This document shows, one piece after another, positions 7,871-15,621 of a stretch of 15,621 nucleotides of DNA (positions are counted from its first letter, which is position 1; the number at the start of each line of letters is the position of its first letter). The notes beneath the pieces are model-generated. The model saw nothing but the letters and a program-made list of their open reading frames with translations, was not told where the DNA came from and did not search any database. Position numbers and translations under genes: made by a program. This stretch comes from Russula earlei (lineage: Eukaryota; Basidiomycota; Agaricomycetes; Russulales; Russulaceae). Where the stretch lies: the NCBI GenBank assembly GCA_025769875.1, contig JAGFNK010001055.1, forward strand, positions 1 to 15,621, read 5' to 3'.

Positions 7871-8865
7871 TTGTCTGCAGTGCCTCCGAGATTCACAGTT
7901 TCCCCCAACCCGAGCACCAACTCTGAGTACGACTCAGAAGATGACGCAATCCTCCATCAGCATGAGCTCATCGCTAACCACCTTCCCATCCTTCAGGACA
8001 TTTACTTTCCCCCAATCTCCATCATTAACATCTACGACCGGCAACAAATTGAGATCTGGTCTCACAACGCCTACGTCCTCTGAGACTTAGTAGGCCTTCT
8101 TCCATTTGGACAAGTCCTCAACCAAGTACAATACGACTTGTTCGTTGACACTCTTAGTCACCTTGTCGAACCTGCTTGCCACCAACTCTTGTTTTGGTAC
8201 CTCTCCAAACTCTAGAAACTTTGATGGAGAACCAACTGGTATCCTCACCCTCACAGACAGCAACGAAAAAGCTGTGGACTGAAGTTATCCTGCCTCAGCA
8301 TTACACTCTCGTCCAAGAACAATTGGAGGGTCAAGCCTCGTATTATCTATCCCTCTTCACCCTCACGCATGAGCACATCTTGGTGCAGTATAATTACCTC
8401 CGCCTTAACAGATCCACACAAGGAGGACCTGCAACCCTCCAATTGGCTTACGTAGAAGGCAGAAGGTACATTTACAACTGGAGAGAAGCTACCTGGACCC
8501 ACAGCATCATCAACGCCCCCCAGAACCTCATGGATCCCGCGGGGCTTTATTCTCTGCCGCCAGCAGTTTACACTGGTCCCCCTGTCCCCGAAGAACTCTC
8601 CACCATCAGCCGACTTCTCACCCCTGTAGTGAGACGAACCCCAACCAGCAGCATCTGCACTCATTGATCCCCTACACCAACTCGTCCCAGCACCTGCCTC
8701 TGCCTCAGAGAGGTGTGCAACTGCAGCTTCCGACCCAACATGCCCCCCACGCCACCAGGAATAACCCTGTGGACCCTGGGAGATAGACACCTCCCACATC
8801 AACCACTCTGGTGCCCTCTCACAGACAAAGAGGCCACCGCTCTGCTTCTGCAGTTTCAAGAGTAG
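7871..8865 (+). pseudogene. Gypsy leader ORF B, unidentified, broken
   Basis: The frame from 7871 reads FTVSPNPSTNSEYDSEDDAI, then an ILQDIYFPPISIINIYDR stretch to a TGA at 8081-8083, and stays coding-like past it (LVGLLPFGQVLNQVQYDLF) to about 8214. After a shift, 8176-8664 is open with EVILPQHYTLVQEQLEGQAS and LQLAYVEGRRYIYNWREATW. Past a TGA (8665-8667) the same frame continues through PLTDKEATALLLQFQE to a TAG at 8863-8865. The DNA transposon begins 14 bp later. A single ancestral protein of about 320 residues with two nonsense changes and one shift explains this. No family recognised; acidic N-terminal part, mixed alpha/beta-like rest. Confidence 0.45.
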
Positions 8866-8879
8866 AGTGCCCTTTACCA

Positions 8880-10361
8880 TTACTGTCATTTTCACATGAC
8901 CTTGCACTTGCCATTTTTGGATGTCATTTCAAGTGTGAAATCAAAACTGCTATATCTCAACAGTTTCTCAACAGATTGCCTTGAAACTTTGACAGTAGAA
9001 CCTTATATACTGTATCTAGGTGCAGCTAAAATATGGGAGCATAATATCAGTTCTTGAAATGTCAATTTTCAGGTGCTGACATGGGTGCAAAACTTTGAAC
9101 TGCCATATCTCAACTGTTTCTCAATGATTGACTTGAAACTTCGACAATGGGATCTCATGTACTGTATCTAGGTGCGGCCCAAGAGTTGGGGTCTAATTCT
9201 TAGTCTTGAAGTTTCGATTTTTGGGTATGACTGAGTGCAAAATTTGAACTGCCATATCTGTCATGAACCATTCTCCGGAGAGGGCCCTTGAAGGACCCTT
9301 CCTTATAGGAGGAAACCTGGTCTCTATGGTGTCACCCTGTTCACACAAGCAAAAGGGGTGAGTAGAGGTGTCCACATATCGCGCGTGCATTGTTGCGCGA
9401 GCGATTCTCAGCACAATCGACATACAGCAAGCCCCACTTAAAGGCAACCCTTTTAACAACAAAGACAGTATTAGGGCCTCCTAAGGACCCTTTGGAACGA
9501 CCTAGAAGTTCTACAATAGGCACTAACCTAGTATCAAAGGCCCTACAACGCGTTATGAGACCAACTCTAATAACTATAGAACGGACTATAAGGCAATACT
9601 AAGGACCTTAATAGAAGTATTAGGGTCGACTCTAAGGACCCTAATAGAACTATATAAGGGCCTTACAAGATAACACTATCCCTGACCAAACTACAAGTCT
9701 TCAAAGACTGGCCCTAAACTAACTAACAGGAAATGAATCAGGTGCTCGCACGTGCACTAAAGCAGTAACCGTGGACAATGAAGGCTCTTACTCATCAGGA
9801 GAAGCCTTCTTACTCAGCACTGAGCATGACGAGCATGCTCAGTAAGCGTCCTCCCGACTTCTTACTATCACTCTATTGTGCTTGATAACAAGGTTATGAC
9901 TTGTTCCCTATTAGCAGTTCTCTTGTAGTATATAAGCGCTCAATAAAGTAGCGGACAGTCCTCAGACTGTCCATTTGTTTACGGCACTCTCCATCCCTGG
10001 GATACTCCTTCAAGGACCGTCCCCTGTGACCACTCTGGCCTTTTCCCTGCGTGATTGTTCTACTCTCACAGTAACAATACCTCTCTGGTATTTGTTACTA
10101 CTCTGGACTCTACTCCTTGCCCACGCCGTCTTGGACGTCTACCGACTCGTCTTCGAGCTTATCCCTCGCTCTTGAACTGGATAGTTTCAACAGTGAGTCT
10201 TGACAATATCTCAACCATTTCTCAATAGATTGCCTTGAAACTTGGACAGTAAACCTTATATACTGTGTCTAGGTGCAGCTAAAATGGGAGCCTAGTGTTC
10301 AGTTCCTGAAGTTTTGATTTTTGGGTGCCAATCTGCATGCGAAATTTTGAACTGCCATATC
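8880..10361 (+). repeat. Left terminal inverted repeat (with solo LTR inside)
   Basis: It comprises 8880-9258 and 10211-10361, about 530 bp of element sequence. Units begin AACTGCYATATCTCAAC at 8945 (A), 9098 (B), 9247 (A, split by the solo LTR) and 10350 (B), each about 150 bp. A units carry CTTATATACTGT and CAGCTAAAATATGGGAGC; B units carry ATCTCATGTACTGTATCTAG. The fourth unit (10350 to about 10480) extends past the part matched by the right arm. Confidence 0.88.
9259..10205 (+). mobile_element. Solo gypsy LTR (copy B) inside the left inverted repeat
   Basis: It starts TGTCATGAACCATTCTCC and ends GAGTCTTGACA, 947 bp, matching LTR copy A along its length. It is bounded by an exact 5-bp duplication, ATATC at 9254-9258 and 10206-10210. 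Removing it and one ATATC restores AACTGCCATATCTCAACC, the same junction seen in the undisturbed repeat units. TATATAA (about 9930), AATAAA and the GGACAGTC hairpin (9953-9972) are kept. It is the product of recombination between the two LTRs of a full element. Plus-strand open frames in it (for example 9975-10175) are not genes. Confidence 0.96.
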
Positions 10362-10480
10362 TCAACTATTTCTCAATGGTTGGCTTGAAACTTGGACAGT
10401 ATCATCTCATGTACTGTATCTAGATACAGCCAAATAATGGGTTTCACTTGTTGAATTTCACATTTTGGGGTGCTGACCAA

Positions 10481-11494
10481 CCCCAAGCATGATAGGATAT
10501 CCCTACACATGACTATTTACAGCTGTAGCGCGCAACCACAGCAAGGAAAATACAGCAAGACAGACAGAAAACATCACTGGCGGGACAATAGCAGGTCTCC
10601 GGACTGTAGCGTGCCAGGTTGGGCACGCGGAGTCTGTGGGGCTTGATCTGAGGGCAGGTAGTGGAAGGGAGCAGGGGAGAGCAAGGTCGTGCCCTGGAAT
10701 GCAATGCACGCACACACGAGAGAGAGGGTGTTGTGTGTTCTCAAGGGAATGGTCACACAGGCCAGATGAGATGTTTTAACGCAGAGGCAAAAGCTCCCTC
10801 CTATTCGAGACTGTAGCTACTAGCCTTAAATACTGTAGAAGAAAGGTGGGTGAGAACTAGGTAATCAAAAACATGGATGAGAAGACAATGGCATAAGAAT
10901 ACTACTGCTCCCCAACTGCGAGTCCGTAGCATGGGGCGGTGTTGATGATGATGACAGGGCAAGGTGCTGTGGGCAGCGAGCCCTCAATCGAGTGGTTATG
11001 ATGTCTGCGCGTGCGTCATCCGAGTCCGTATGTATGCACGTGGTGGGGGCGAGGATGATGCTTGAGAGACAATGACAAAAGGCGAGAGGGATTGAAAGGG
11101 AGTCGACGACGGATGAGAGCATATGATGAAAGGGTGGGGAGCATGAAGCAGACAAAGATACTAGTGGCGCAGGGGATAGATGTAGATGAGGGAGTGCGAG
11201 GCGTGGGTGAAGTTGGAGGCGATCGAGCTGAGGTGTCGTCGCTGTTCCTGGGCGTAGAGTGTGCGATGCGAGGGAATGACATCAAGGAGCACACGAGAGG
11301 TAAGTGAAAAGAGGGAAAGGAATGACGATAGTTGGAGGGATGATAGGAGGGGAAGGGAGACGAGAGACAAAGGGAAAGGAAGATGTGTGGGCGAGGGATG
11401 CGAGGGAGGTGGGGGCAAGTGCAAGTCATGTGAGTTTCCCAGTCAGCGGGCTCAGACACCTTACAGGACTGCTTAGAGGAGGTTTTGCATACTG
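10481..11494. other. Transposon interior, no gene recognised
   Basis: Base composition differs from the arms. The minus strand is strongly pyrimidine-rich (around 11300-11430 and 10700-10760) with a TATTTAAG box near 10830, which resembles a fungal gene promoter or 5' untranslated region read on the minus strand. Open frames on the minus strand (11522-11016, 11155-10865) are Ser/Pro/His-rich and look like translations of CT-rich DNA. It may be captured upstream sequence of a host gene. Confidence 0.4.
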
Positions 11495-11840
11495 TCAGGG
11501 AATTTGAGGATGCGGGTGCCATGGCATCTGATGGACTCTTCGTTTTTTGGATGGTCGATGTCTTGACCTGGGGTCTGGAGAAGGCGACCTCGTGTGACTT
11601 TGCAGTTTGCTTGCTTCACCACTCTCCTACAACAGCGGCATAAGAATGAAATAAGCTGAAAGGGTGTTTGCATTGACTTGCCTTGGCAGCCCGTTGAATG
11701 GCGACATCAGCCAACCCATGCAGTACCTCCCAGGGTGCCATGAGGCCGGAAACTGGGAGCCCACTGCCATCGTTGTCCTTGTCTGATGAGTCTGCGCTCA
11801 TTGTAGTTGATATTGGGAAGGGCCTCTTTGAAGGGCACAC
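11495..11840 (-). pseudogene. Captured gene fragment resembling a regulatory-protein linker
   Basis: On the minus strand a piece reads SADSSDKDNDGSGLPVSGL, then MAPWEVLHGLADVAIQRAAK. An AAG|GCAAGT junction at 11681 and a TTGTAG at 11627 bound a 55-base stretch of typical basidiomycete intron size (GC-AG type). Joining across it keeps the frame into ESGEASKLQSHTRSPSPDPR and a basic PSKKRRV. Ser/Pro-rich linker plus a basic nuclear-localisation-like cluster resembles the region after the zinc cluster in fungal Zn2Cys6 transcription factors, but no cysteine cluster is visible. The stop is at 11497-11495. Identity is tentative; a searchable homolog would decide. Confidence 0.4.
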
Positions 11841-12420
11841 TTGGGTTCATGGGGCTGGACAAGGACTGACCTTGCTCGACTCAGCGCAGGTCAATGTGTT
11901 GCCCCAGAAGCAAACAGGGTTAAAGGAAAATCTGTCATGGGTGGACATCAGGGAGAATGTCACCAGTCCTCCTGCCATTGCAAGGGGCATGAAGGAATCG
12001 AGCAGGGGCAAGAGGGGGGTTCTGTATCCAAGTTATTGGTGGACGCTTTGCCTCAAGGTTGAGGTTGGGAGGTGGCACGATGACGCGCTCTTGCATCTGG
12101 CACCAGGACCACCAGTGGCAACAAGCATGGAGCTGCGGCAACTGCTTGTGGGATCAACAGGAGAATGATTTATAACTCGAGTCAGCGCAGTTCACGGCTG
12201 TCAGGGAGGGACGGTGAGGACGCACGCATATGATTTGGTGTATGTTTGCCACGTTCCTTGGCTTGACATCTCCACGAGGCTCAGGCGAGGTGACACGCTC
12301 ATTTGGGTGCCTATGGGCGATATTGGAAGGCTCCACGACCTTGTGAGAGTGCGAGCGGAAGATGTGCGAGCAGAAGATGGTGGCGAGGGGGATGATCATA
12401 GTATGGAGGAAGGCCCATGA
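11841..12420. other. Transposon interior, no gene recognised
   Basis: A plus-strand open frame (11698-12168, 156 residues) overlaps the fragment on the other strand and has no motif I recognise. Minus-strand pieces are short and interrupted. The segment may be further captured sequence, including decayed introns. Nothing firmer can be said. Confidence 0.35.
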
Positions 12421-12960
12421 CTGGGGATGAACAAGTTACCTGTGAGATTCATTAACTCAGTAGATTGCTAGTGCATGCTCTGTCAGAGGATCTAGAGTGG
12501 AACCTGTCCATGTTGCGAATGATTGTTACTGCAAGTAACACATGGCATCTATTAGACCCTCCACATAGAGGCAAAGACAAGAGATGTAGTTGCCTACTTC
12601 AAGACAAACTGACCGACGAAGTTTGCTGGGCTGATCGGCAATACTCCCTTCTTTGTTTGGTGATACATTGATTGAGGTAAGATGTGGGTTTCATAATAAA
12701 AGACAGAGGAGTATCCTTGGATGGCCTTGAGGGAAAGTAGCTGCATGGCAATCCGTTGATGCTGTCGCCTGCAGAGGAAACATCATCCACATGGCACTGT
12801 TGTTGACCAGCAAGTCAATTTGTGCATTCGAAATCACAAAGAGCTGGTTACCCATCCAGATAGAGAAGAGTGGCCCATATATCCTTGACCAGGCTTGTAG
12901 AGTGTGCTCAGGATAAGAGCGAAGGAAGTAGTAACGAAGGAGCGGGCCGGGAGGGATCAT
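12421..12960 (-). pseudogene. Captured N-terminal fragment of a cytochrome P450
   Basis: Immediately inside the right arm the minus strand reads IPPGPLLRYYF (Pro-rich hinge, PPGP at 12954-12943), then RIYGPLFSIWMGNQLFVIS and a DLLVNNSA stretch, the classic start of a microsomal P450. Past a deletion of roughly the B-C region, another frame reads HQRIAMQLLSLKAIQGYSSV and VFYYETHIL (about 12768-12598), the C-helix area, then ISPANFVGQFVL. A third piece (about 12511-12440) reads TGSTLDPLTEHALAI and ELMNLTG, meeting a GTAAC donor at 12439, after which similarity stops. There is no I-helix, ExxR or haem-cysteine region, so it is a fragment of less than half the usual ~500 residues. The parent would be a haem monooxygenase; this piece has no activity. 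Confidence 0.85.
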
Positions 12961-12963
12961 ATG

Positions 12964-13500
12964 GATATGGCAGGTCCGAAATTTTGCATGCAGATCGGCA
13001 CCCAAAAATCGAAATTTCAGGAACTGAACATTAGGCTCCCATATTTTAGCTGCACCTAGACACAGTATATAAGGTTCTACTGTCCAAGTTTCAAGGCAAT
13101 CTATTGAGAAATGGTTGAGATATGGCAGTTCGAAATTTTGCACTCAGATCACACCCAAAATCGAAACTTCAAGAACTAAGAATTAGACCCCAACTCTTGG
13201 GCTGCACCTAGATAAAGTACATGAGATCCCATTGTTGAAGTTTCAAGTCAATCGATTGAGAAACAGTTGAGATATGGCAGTTCAAAGTTTTGCACCCATG
13301 TCAGCACCCAAAATTGACATTTCAAGAACTGAATATTATGCTCCCATATTTTAGCTGCACCTAGATACAGTATATAAGGTTCTACTGTCAAAGTTTCAAG
13401 GCAATCTGTTGAGAAACTGTTGAGATATAGCAGTTTTGATTTCACACTTGAAATGACATCCAAAAATGGCAAGTGCAAGGTCACGTGAAAACGACAGTAA
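12964..13500 (-). repeat. Right terminal inverted repeat
   Basis: It is the inverted counterpart of the left arm, 537 bp, uninterrupted. From the outer end the units are A (13435-13283), B (13282-13131) and A (13130 to about 12974). Similarity to the left arm stops at the CTGCCATATC of the third unit boundary, where captured P450 sequence begins. A few bases differ from the left arm throughout, so the arms are no longer being made identical. Confidence 0.9.
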
Positions 13501-13980
13501 CTCCCCCAGTTATCCCAATCCCACTCCCGTATACTGATTGACAATTAACCCCCTTCGCTACTCCCCTAGTAGAGCATTCAAGTAGTAGCCAATCGTCCCC
13601 AGGTTCTATAGTTGGCTTACAGTGCTACTTCCCCAAGTTAGCATACTTAGGATCAGTACTACCTCATAGAACTCGTAGGGAATTATTAGATTTCAAGAAT
13701 CATTGCAAGGAACTGTGGCATGCGAGGACACAAGCCTTTGTGCACATAGACTATCCCATAGAAGAAATCAGTCAATTCGCCCCACATCCCTTAGATTTCG
13801 AAGGCTTCCTCTGGAAAGGTCGAGTAGCGATAACATACTCTGGCATCATGGAAGAATACTTCCGCATCACCCAAAACCTCCAAACCCAATGAAGGGGCAT
13901 CCCCGTATTACTACCAGCCTACACCGTCACCTATCCATGGGATGCAACTCATTGGACCACCGTTCTCCTTTAGGGTCCCA
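13501..13980 (+). pseudogene. Gypsy leader ORF C, first part, unidentified
   Basis: Directly after the DNA transposon the plus strand reads TPPVIPIPLPYTD to a TGA (13538-13540). The same frame then stays open to 13889 (LQCYFPKLAYLGSVLPHRTR, HIDYPIEEISQFAPHPLDF, WKGRVAITYSGIMEEYFRI), hits TGA at 13890-13892, and continues in frame as LLPAYTVTYPWDATHW. There is no early ATG, so it is easily missed. The reading resumption after each stop shows an old coding region with nonsense changes. It is probably the continuation of ORF B, which ends 14 bp before the transposon. No family recognised. Confidence 0.5.
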
Positions 13981-14349
13981 ATAGCCACTTACGCAGAAGT
14001 GGTAAAAGGCGAAGGCCTTTACAAACCACATGACCACAGAAGACGCATCTTTCACCTCACAAAACAAGATCAACATCTCTTTGAACTATCGTTCTATTGC
14101 AAGGATCCCTATTGCTACTGGCACAAGGATTGGCATTACACTCGCATCTGGCATAAGTCTTGGAGCTAGTAGCCCACCATTCGACCAGCCACGTACACAG
14201 AGGTTGTAAAGGGGGAGAACCTTTACAAACCTATATGCTTCATCGGGCGTATCTATTATCGTACACCAGAAGAACACCGACATTCTTTAGAACACCCCTA
14301 CTTCTGTAAGGACCCATATTGCCCATGGCACCAAAACTGGCATCGTTAG
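13942..14349 (+). pseudogene. Gypsy leader ORF C, duplicated CCHH-motif modules
   Basis: Two tandem modules in one frame share the pattern TYxEVVKGExLYKP, a basic R-I segment, and a C-x4-C-x2-H-x3-H motif: CKDPYCYWHKDWH (around 14098-14136) and CKDPYCPWHQNWH (around 14305-14343). A TAG TAG pair (14167-14172) separates them in frame, and TAG TGA (14347-14352) ends the second, followed at once by the gag ATG in the same frame. The spacing of Cys and His would suit zinc binding but differs from the CCHC knuckle of gag. Conservation of these residues between diverged copies suggests past selection. Function unknown; nucleic-acid binding would be a guess. Confidence 0.55.
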
Positions 14350-14352
14350 TGA

Positions 14353-15621
14353 ATGAGCCAAAGTCCAGAAGAAGAGACATCTCAAAGACCCCTTACAGAA
14401 AGTGAACAACTACAGATCCCTGTCCTCTTCCGCAACATTGACTACAACATCACTGGAGAATACTACAGCGGCTTCTGTAGGAACCGATCTGTCACCCAAT
14501 ACAATACCCTCTATGACCCTTGGACACTAGACGCGAGGAAGGACTGGGATGAAGAAGACATCAAACTCACTCAGGAAACTCTTCAAACCCTCATCCCAGA
14601 AGTCGCCCTTCTTCACAACTTCAACCTCCTCACAGGAACTGCAACATTTCAAGGTCAACAGTTCACTGGAGTAGGAATCTCAAACTATTCACATACCGGA
14701 ACCACAAGCCAGTTGATTTCTCAACCGCTCAAGAAGAAGCAGAACAAGTGGAAGTCACCTGCACCCTTGAAGCTACCATAGAAACTGCATCAAGAGTTCT
14801 ATCTCAGGTTACCAGAGCCCTCACCCCAGCGCAAGGAAATACTCCAACACCAGGCCCATCTAGAGTACCAGGAGGATTTGACTCCCCAGAACCAAGTCAC
14901 CTTCCCACTCCTGTACCAGTAGGACAACACACAGTAGCGGCCCCCCGCCACCACCTCCATCCCCTACATGAACAACACGAACCCCTGCTCTTTCAGTCAG
15001 AGTTCGAACACACACCACCAGCACCACCCGCACCACCAGCACACCACCGGTAGCACCTGCACAGGCAGCACCACCGGTACGCCTCACACCACCAGCTCCA
15101 GTGCCACCACCACCTCCCATACAACCCGTTCCAATGGCAGCACCAGCTCCTGCCCAGATACAACAGAATCGAATCATTGGGACTGCCCCAGAAGCCTTTG
15201 ATGGCAAAGCGGAGAATGCAGAAACCTTCTGGGCCGCCTTAGACAACTACTACTACATCAACCTGGACTCATTCCGATGAAGGGAAGAGGGTTGCGGCAG
15301 CCCTTACACACTTCAAAATTGGTACCCCAGCAGGGACATGGGCCCGAGAACTAACAACAAAGGCTCAGGCTTTAAACCAATCAACTATGGTTCCTGGCAA
15401 GACTTTAAAACAGCATTTGCCGATCACTTCATTCCAGCAGATGCGCAACTGGAATCAAATGCTTGATGCACTCCCTCCAACAAGGCAACACCCCGTTCAA
15501 TGAATGGTACCAAAAATGGTCCCATCATGTGACACGTTCACAAGCAGATGAAAACACTAAAATGTTTGCTTTCCACCATAACCTAAATCAAGGAATCCAC
15601 ACAAGATATTAGGCATAACGC
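14353..15621 (+). pseudogene. Ty3/gypsy gag (Retrotrans_gag), frameshifted, cut by the window edge
   Basis: The start chosen is ATG 14353 (MSQSPEEETSQRPL), directly after the TAG TGA stop pair. The N-terminal part runs to about 14720, then changes frame into an EEAEQVEVTCTLEATIETAS stretch and a long Pro-rich linker. The capsid-like core follows in a third frame: APEAFDGKAENAETFWAALD and NYYYINLDSF (15190-15277), then DEGKRVAAALTHFKIGTPAG, YGSWQDFKTAFADHFIPADA, and FNEWYQKWSHHVTRSQAD to a TAG at 15610-15612. These are the ordered blocks of fungal gypsy gag. At least five frame changes break it. Protease and RT would lie to the right. The protein forms the retrotransposon particle. Confidence 0.9.

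Larger units (their letters stand above)
8880..13500. mobile_element. DNA transposon with long terminal inverted repeats and captured gene pieces
   Basis: The left end reads TTACTGTCATTTTCACATGA and the right end, reverse-complemented, TTACTGTCGTTTTCACGTGA. Similarity continues for about 530 bp into each side once the solo LTR in the left arm is removed. The element is about 3.67 kb without that insertion. The ends allow a TA target duplication (8881-8882 and 13498-13499; the element proper would begin CTGTC); a TTA/TAA triplet does not match as a direct repeat and no 8-9 bp duplication is visible, so the superfamily is open. No transposase is recognisable inside, so this is probably a non-autonomous copy moved in trans. 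It interrupts the gypsy leader. Confidence 0.85.
5297..15621 (+). mobile_element. Ty3/gypsy-like LTR retrotransposon, 5' portion, with nested insertions
   Basis: The element starts with an LTR (TGTCATG...TCTTGACA, 5297-6920), followed by coding-like plus-strand sequence and, at 14353 onward, a Ty3/gypsy-type gag cut by the right edge. Protease, RT and the 3' LTR are not in the window. A DNA transposon (8880-13500) and a foreign solo LTR (5799-6453) interrupt it. That the LTR and the gag belong to one element is an inference from shared orientation, continued coding character on both sides of the DNA transposon, and no LTR end between them. It could instead be two adjacent gypsy relics. Confidence 0.7.

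Noticed and set aside
8347..8907. Minus-strand open frame of 186 codons, the second longest uninterrupted after the gag pieces
   Set aside because: It overlaps the better-looking plus-strand leader ORF B and runs across the transposon boundary at 8880, so it cannot be an old gene.
10503..10756. Three overlapping minus-strand frames of 60-70 codons, one with a hydrophobic end (MFSVCLAVFSLLWL)
   Set aside because: Short, no start context or homology that I can see, in CT-rich sequence; considered chance.
11698..12168. Plus-strand open frame of 156 codons inside the DNA transposon
   Set aside because: No motif, and it overlaps the minus-strand fragment with an in-frame intron-like junction. 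Kept only as an unexplained open frame.
8873..13508. Longer target-site duplication (8-9 bp) around the DNA transposon, which would suggest MULE or KDZ
   Set aside because: Bases outside the inverted repeats (CTTTACCA left, CTCCCCCA right) do not match; only TA is possible.
12691..13544. Minus-strand open frames including FELPYLNHFSIDCLETWTVE type sequences repeated in two places
   Set aside because: The repeated part is translation of the 150-bp inverted-repeat units, not a protein family; only the portion inside 12960 is P450-like.
14860..15246. Minus-strand open frame of 128 codons rich in Gly
   Set aside because: It is the reverse strand of the Pro-rich linker of gypsy gag; the plus strand carries recognisable gag blocks.

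Overview
The window reads as transposon-rich DNA of a filamentous fungus, most likely a basidiomycete (Agaricomycetes). The grounds are the Ty1/copia and Ty3/gypsy protein types, a basidiomycete-like cytochrome P450 fragment with short introns, and the lack of any bacterial gene organisation. No intact cellular gene is present. Nearly all of it is nested, decayed mobile elements.

Layout. 1-4980 (minus strand): a degenerate Ty1/copia element, cut by the left edge, in the order gag, protease, integrase, linker, RT, RNase H, with a probable half-tRNA-iMet primer binding site and a 307-bp 5' LTR. 4981-5296: a small coding-like island on the minus strand, of unknown origin, between two LTRs. 5297 to the right edge (plus strand): a Ty3/gypsy-like element. 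It has a 5' LTR (5297-6920), about 3.6 kb of unusual coding-like leader (6921-8879 and 13501-14349), and a frameshifted gag (14353 onward) that runs off the window.

Three insertions lie inside this gypsy element. A 655-bp solo LTR of another family (5799-6453, 5-bp target duplication GCACA/GCACG) sits in its LTR. A 4.6-kb DNA transposon with long terminal inverted repeats (8880-13500) sits in its leader. That transposon's left repeat contains a 947-bp solo LTR (9259-10205, exact 5-bp duplication ATATC) of the same family as the host gypsy LTR. The gypsy family was therefore active both before and after the DNA transposon arrived.

The DNA transposon shows no transposase I can recognise. Its arms are built from alternating A/B units of about 150 bp. 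Between them are captured gene pieces on the minus strand: a fairly clear N-terminal P450 fragment (12421-12960) abutting the right arm, and a weaker regulatory-protein-like piece (11495-11840). It looks like a fungal analogue of a Pack-type gene-capturing element.

The points most worth following are the gypsy leader ORF with a duplicated C-x4-C-x2-H-x3-H motif just upstream of and in frame with gag, a possible Tf1-style self-priming site, and the gene-capturing transposon.
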